Shown: positions 6,492-8,517 of the stretch, in pieces
Layout: each line of letters opens with the position of its first letter
Position numbering within the stretch: the stretch's first letter is position 1
Source: Flavobacteria bacterium RIFCSPLOWO2_12_FULL_31_7
GTDB taxonomy: Bacteria > Bacteroidota > Bacteroidia > Flavobacteriales > Flavobacteriaceae
Assembly (NCBI GenBank): GCA_001800945.1
Contig: MGWJ01000027.1
Coordinates: 1 to 8,517 of the forward strand
Direction: 5' to 3'
Length of the DNA stretch: 8,517 bases
Position numbers and translations under genes: made by a program
The notes under the pieces: generated by a model
The model's input: only the letters and a program-made list of their open reading frames with translations
Told to the model about the DNA's origin: nothing
Database searches by the model: none

Positions 6492-7820
6492 TTACATTTC
6501 GCCATACATAGCTTTAACAAAATCTTGATAGTTTACTTCTTTTTCAACTGCTTTTACATTTGTTTTGTATAAGTCAATCATTTTTAAGCTTAAAACTTGG
6601 TCAGAAATACGCTTAATTTCTTCTTGATTAGACATTACTCTTGAAACAATTCCATCTACTTCTGCATCAGTTGCATTAGCTTGTCCGAATTGTGCCATTT
6701 GTTGTCTGATTAATCCTGAAGTAAAATCTTTTAATTCTTCAAATCTAACTTGTAAATTGTTTTGAATAAAGATTTTTGATTCGATTAATTGGTAACGTAA
6801 ACCTCTTTCTGATTTTGCGAATTCTACTTCAGCTTGTTCAGCAGTTAATGGTGCTTCTCCAATAGTTTGAATCCATTTCTTTAAGAAGGTTTCTGGCAAA
6901 TCAAATTTTGTAGTTTCTAATAAAGCTTCTGTTACATCATTTAAAAACTTTTGATCTGCTTGTTGTACGAATTGTTGTTCCGCATCTTCTTTGATTTTTT
7001 CTTTTAATCCTTCAACAGTTGTTACTTCACCGTTAGGGAATAATTTTGCGAATAATTCTTCGTTAAGTTCTGCTTTTTCGATAGATTGAATCGCATCGAT
7101 TGTAAAATTAACTTCAATATCTAAACCATGAACCTCGTCATGAGCTACTTTTAAATAATCCATCAATTGGTGATCGTCATTGAATAAACCTTTAGTTTTC
7201 AACACCACTACATCACCAACTTTTTTACCAATAAATTGTTTTCCAGCTTTCGCATCAGCAAAAATATCTAAACTAATTAAAGCTTGGTTTTCAATTCCTT
7301 TTTCTTCATTAGAAAATGTTCCGTTGATTTCGAAACCTTCTTTCACTTCTGTTTCCGTAATAATTTTACCGTATTGTTTTTGAATTCTTTCTACTTGATC
7401 GTTTAACAAAGCATCGTCTGCGATAACTTTGTAACGTGTTACACCTGCAGCTCTTGCTAAGTCTACAGTAAAATCTGGCGCTAAACCTAATTCATATTCG
7501 AAAGTTAACTCATCTGCTTTCCAATCTAAATTTTCGTTTACTCTTGGTAACGCATTACCTAATAAATCTAATTTCTCTTTTGCGATATAATCCGATAACC
7601 CTTTACTTACTAATTTAGTAACTTCTTCAATAATCGCAGGTTTTTCAAATTGTTTTCTCACCACATCCATTGGTGTTTTTCCTTTTCTGAAACCAGGTAA
7701 AGTAGCTGTTTTTCTTTTAACTTCTAAAAAATTTTCAATTTTTTCAGTATATTCATATTTACCAATTGTAATTTTTACAACGGCATTTAAAGCGTCAATG
7801 TGTTCTTTTCTAATGTTCAT
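6492..7820 (-). CDS. tig: Trigger factor (ribosome-associated chaperone)
   Basis: Trigger factor binds next to the ribosomal exit tunnel and shields emerging polypeptides. The 442-residue length fits the family. The N-terminal ribosome-binding domain holds the signature GFRKGKTP at 43-50. A central FKBP-like region (about 155-245, GFEINGTFSNEE...FIGKKVGDVVVLKTKG) is rather divergent from classical peptidyl-prolyl isomerases, so isomerase activity is uncertain. The helical C-terminal chaperone arms cover about 250-442. The start is ATG 7820 (MNIRKEHIDALNAVV), the usual trigger-factor beginning; an upstream in-frame codon at 7886 would run through a hairpin and promoter and is rejected. It is followed by clpP and clpX on the same strand, an arrangement shared with many bacteria, but a terminator separates it from clpP. 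A candidate promoter ends about 29 bases before the start codon. Confidence 0.96.
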   Translation of the reverse strand: MNIRKEHIDALNAVVKITIGKYEYTEKIENFLEVKRKTATLPGFRKGKTPMDVVRKQFEKPAIIEEVTKLVSKGLSDYIAKEKLDLLGNALPRVNENLDWKADELTFEYELGLAPDFTVDLARAAGVTRYKVIADDALLNDQVERIQKQYGKIITETEVKEGFEINGTFSNEEKGIENQALISLDIFADAKAGKQFIGKKVGDVVVLKTKGLFNDDHQLMDYLKVAHDEVHGLDIEVNFTIDAIQSIEKAELNEELFAKLFPNGEVTTVEGLKEKIKEDAEQQFVQQADQKFLNDVTEALLETTKFDLPETFLKKWIQTIGEAPLTAEQAEVEFAKSERGLRYQLIESKIFIQNNLQVRFEELKDFTSGLIRQQMAQFGQANATDAEVDGIVSRVMSNQEEIKRISDQVLSLKMIDLYKTNVKAVEKEVNYQDFVKAMYGEM

Positions 7821-7846
7821 TTCTATTGATTTTTTGAAGTATAAAA

Positions 7847-7883
7847 TATGGGTTGCAAAATTATATAATTTTTGCAACCCATA
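7847..7883 (-). terminator. Hairpin terminator of the four-helix membrane protein gene
   Basis: TATGGGTTGCAAAA (7847-7860) and TTTTGCAACCCATA (7870-7883) are perfect complements over 14 pairs, with a nine-base A/T loop. On the minus strand the stem is followed by TTTTATACTTC, a short T-run. It lies 39 bases beyond the PF04020-type stop and 26 bases before the tig start, and it overlaps the likely tig promoter. Confidence 0.65.
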
Positions 7884-7886
7884 CAA
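7856..7886 (-). promoter_or_regulatory. Bacteroidota-type promoter for tig
   Basis: On the minus strand TTG (7886-7884) is followed after 20 bases by TAATTTTG (7863-7856), matching both promoter elements. Transcription would start near 7849, giving a leader of about 29 bases. The -7 element lies inside one arm of the hairpin and the other arm makes up most of the spacer. Confidence 0.5.
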
Positions 7887-7922
7887 GTTTTTAATTTATT
7901 GAATTTTAGAAATATAGATTTC

Positions 7923-8264
7923 CTATTTATCGATAAAAATTTTATTTAAAATATACTGACTAATTGAAAGTACGATACTAAAAATAACCGCAGTAAAAAA
8001 TGTTGGTACTGAAATTCCATCGATGAAATAATCAGCAATTTTCACAATCACGGCATTAATCACCAGTAAAAATAACCCCAAAGACATAATTGTAACCGGA
8101 ATAGTAAAAAATACTAAAATTGGTTTTAAAAAAGTATTTAATAACGATAAGGCCACTGCCATAAAAATAGCTGCGGTATAATCTGTAATTTCAATTTTTA
8201 AGAAATGTGATATCACAACTATCAATATCGTTGAAATAAGTAATTTAATAAGGTAGTTTTTCAT
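7923..8264 (-). CDS. Four-helix membrane protein, phage-holin family 4 superfamily (PF04020-like)
   Basis: This 113-residue protein is almost wholly hydrophobic, with four likely membrane helices at about 5-21, 30-44, 57-77 and 88-108. The segment SLLNTFLKPILVFFTIPVTIMSLGLFLLVINAVIV (40-74) is the hallmark of the PF04020 group, named for similarity to phage holins but found widely as a chromosomal inner-membrane protein (for example the YvlD type). The physiological role is not established, and the absence of any endolysin or phage gene argues against lysis here. It has its own terminator and lies upstream of tig on the same strand, so it is probably an independent unit. The start is ATG 8264. 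A near-match to the -7 element (TACATTTA, 8289-8296 on the minus strand) lies upstream but lacks the final G. Confidence 0.82.
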   Translation of the reverse strand: MKNYLIKLLISTILIVVISHFLKIEITDYTAAIFMAVALSLLNTFLKPILVFFTIPVTIMSLGLFLLVINAVIVKIADYFIDGISVPTFFTAVIFSIVLSISQYILNKIFIDK

Positions 8265-8357
8265 ATTTGAAGTATTGTAATTAGTTTGTAAATGTAAAAA
8301 AATATTTTTTAAACTCGGGAAGTTGAACTCTGAATTATAAACATCAAAGTTTTAAAC

Positions 8358-8389
8358 AAAAAAATAGGCACCAAAAATGGCACCTATTT
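8358..8389 (-). terminator. Strand-specific terminator of the gene entering from the right
   Basis: In minus-strand RNA, AAAUAGGUGCC pairs with GGUGCCUAUUU over 11 pairs, two of them G-U, with loop AUUUUU, and runs into a stretch of U (8364-8358). On the plus strand the same two positions would be C-A mismatches, so the hairpin is strong only in the minus-strand transcript. It starts about 22 bases after the stop codon at 8412-8414. Confidence 0.75.
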
Positions 8390-8411
8390 AAAATTTATTT
8401 AAAATTCTTAC

Positions 8412-8516
8412 TTAGTTTGAAGGAACAATATTGATTCCTGGGAAGTAAGTTGGATTATGTAATGGCAATCTCGCTTTGAAGCTTGCATTAATTACTTTGA
8501 TAATTTCATTAGCAAT
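8412..8516 (-). CDS. C-terminal end of an unidentified protein (partial)
   Basis: The last 34 codons and the TAA stop (8412-8414) of a minus-strand gene are present; the rest lies beyond the right edge. The tail reads EIIKVINASFKARLPLHN, then PTYFPGINIVPSN. The frame is open to the edge, has ordinary codon use for this genome and is followed by a strand-matched terminator, so it is almost certainly coding. The fragment has no cysteine, charge cluster or known motif that I recognise. I cannot name the protein. Confidence 0.7.
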   Translation of the reverse strand: MANEIIKVINASFKARLPLHNPTYFPGINIVPSN

Positions 8517-8517
8517 T

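Noticed and set aside
7180..7383. Plus-strand open frame within tig
   Set aside because: It is antisense to the trigger-factor central domain with no supporting signal.
7821..7886. Extended N-terminus for trigger factor from 7886
   Set aside because: The extra 22 residues would be encoded by the hairpin and promoter; MNIRKEHID at 7820 is the normal trigger-factor start.
7923..8264. Remnant prophage lysis gene (holin)
   Set aside because: PF04020-type proteins are common chromosomal membrane proteins and no endolysin, capsid or integrase gene is nearby.

Overview
The window looks like ordinary chromosome from a member of the Flavobacteriaceae (Bacteroidota), probably Flavobacterium or a close relative. 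The DNA is very AT-rich and TAA is the common stop. Shine-Dalgarno sequences are essentially absent, and several genes are preceded by the Bacteroidota promoter pattern (TTG, about 19-20 bases, TAnnTTTG). The protein set also fits: a DUF2797 protein, a bacterial GH3-like enzyme, an OmpA protein with PD40 repeats, and a small lipoprotein. The genus is inferred from protein flavour and promoter style, not from a marker gene.

Left part (1-2618): an inverted repeat of a type scattered through flavobacterial genomes is followed by a minus-strand DUF2797 gene. A single in-frame TAA splits that gene into two otherwise well-preserved halves. Divergent from it, across a 63-base gap with a well-formed promoter, is a GH3-family adenylate-forming enzyme on the plus strand.

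Middle (2557-4403): a perfect dyad abuts a -7 element, then comes an envelope unit on the plus strand. It holds a periplasmic/outer-membrane OmpA-family protein (signal peptide, four PD40 blades, a carboxypeptidase-regulatory-like domain, a peptidoglycan-binding OmpA domain) and, 23 bases later, a 43-residue lipoprotein. A strong bidirectional terminator separates this unit from the convergent clpX.

Right part (4422-8516), all minus strand: in transcription order, the last 34 codons of an unidentified gene with its terminator, a four-helix membrane protein of the PF04020 type, tig (trigger factor), clpP and clpX. Tig-clpP-clpX is the classic proteostasis cluster: trigger factor meets nascent chains at the ribosome, and ClpX unfolds substrates into the ClpP chamber. 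A hairpin terminator lies after tig, and a candidate promoter next to it suggests clpP-clpX can be transcribed separately.

I found no wholly new system. The items most worth a second look are the DUF2797 nonsense codon, the tiny lipoprotein, and the repeated pattern of a hairpin overlapping or touching a -7 element upstream of ompA, tig and clpP. There are no tRNA, rRNA, CRISPR, insertion-sequence or phage features, and no gene-free stretch over 300 bases.
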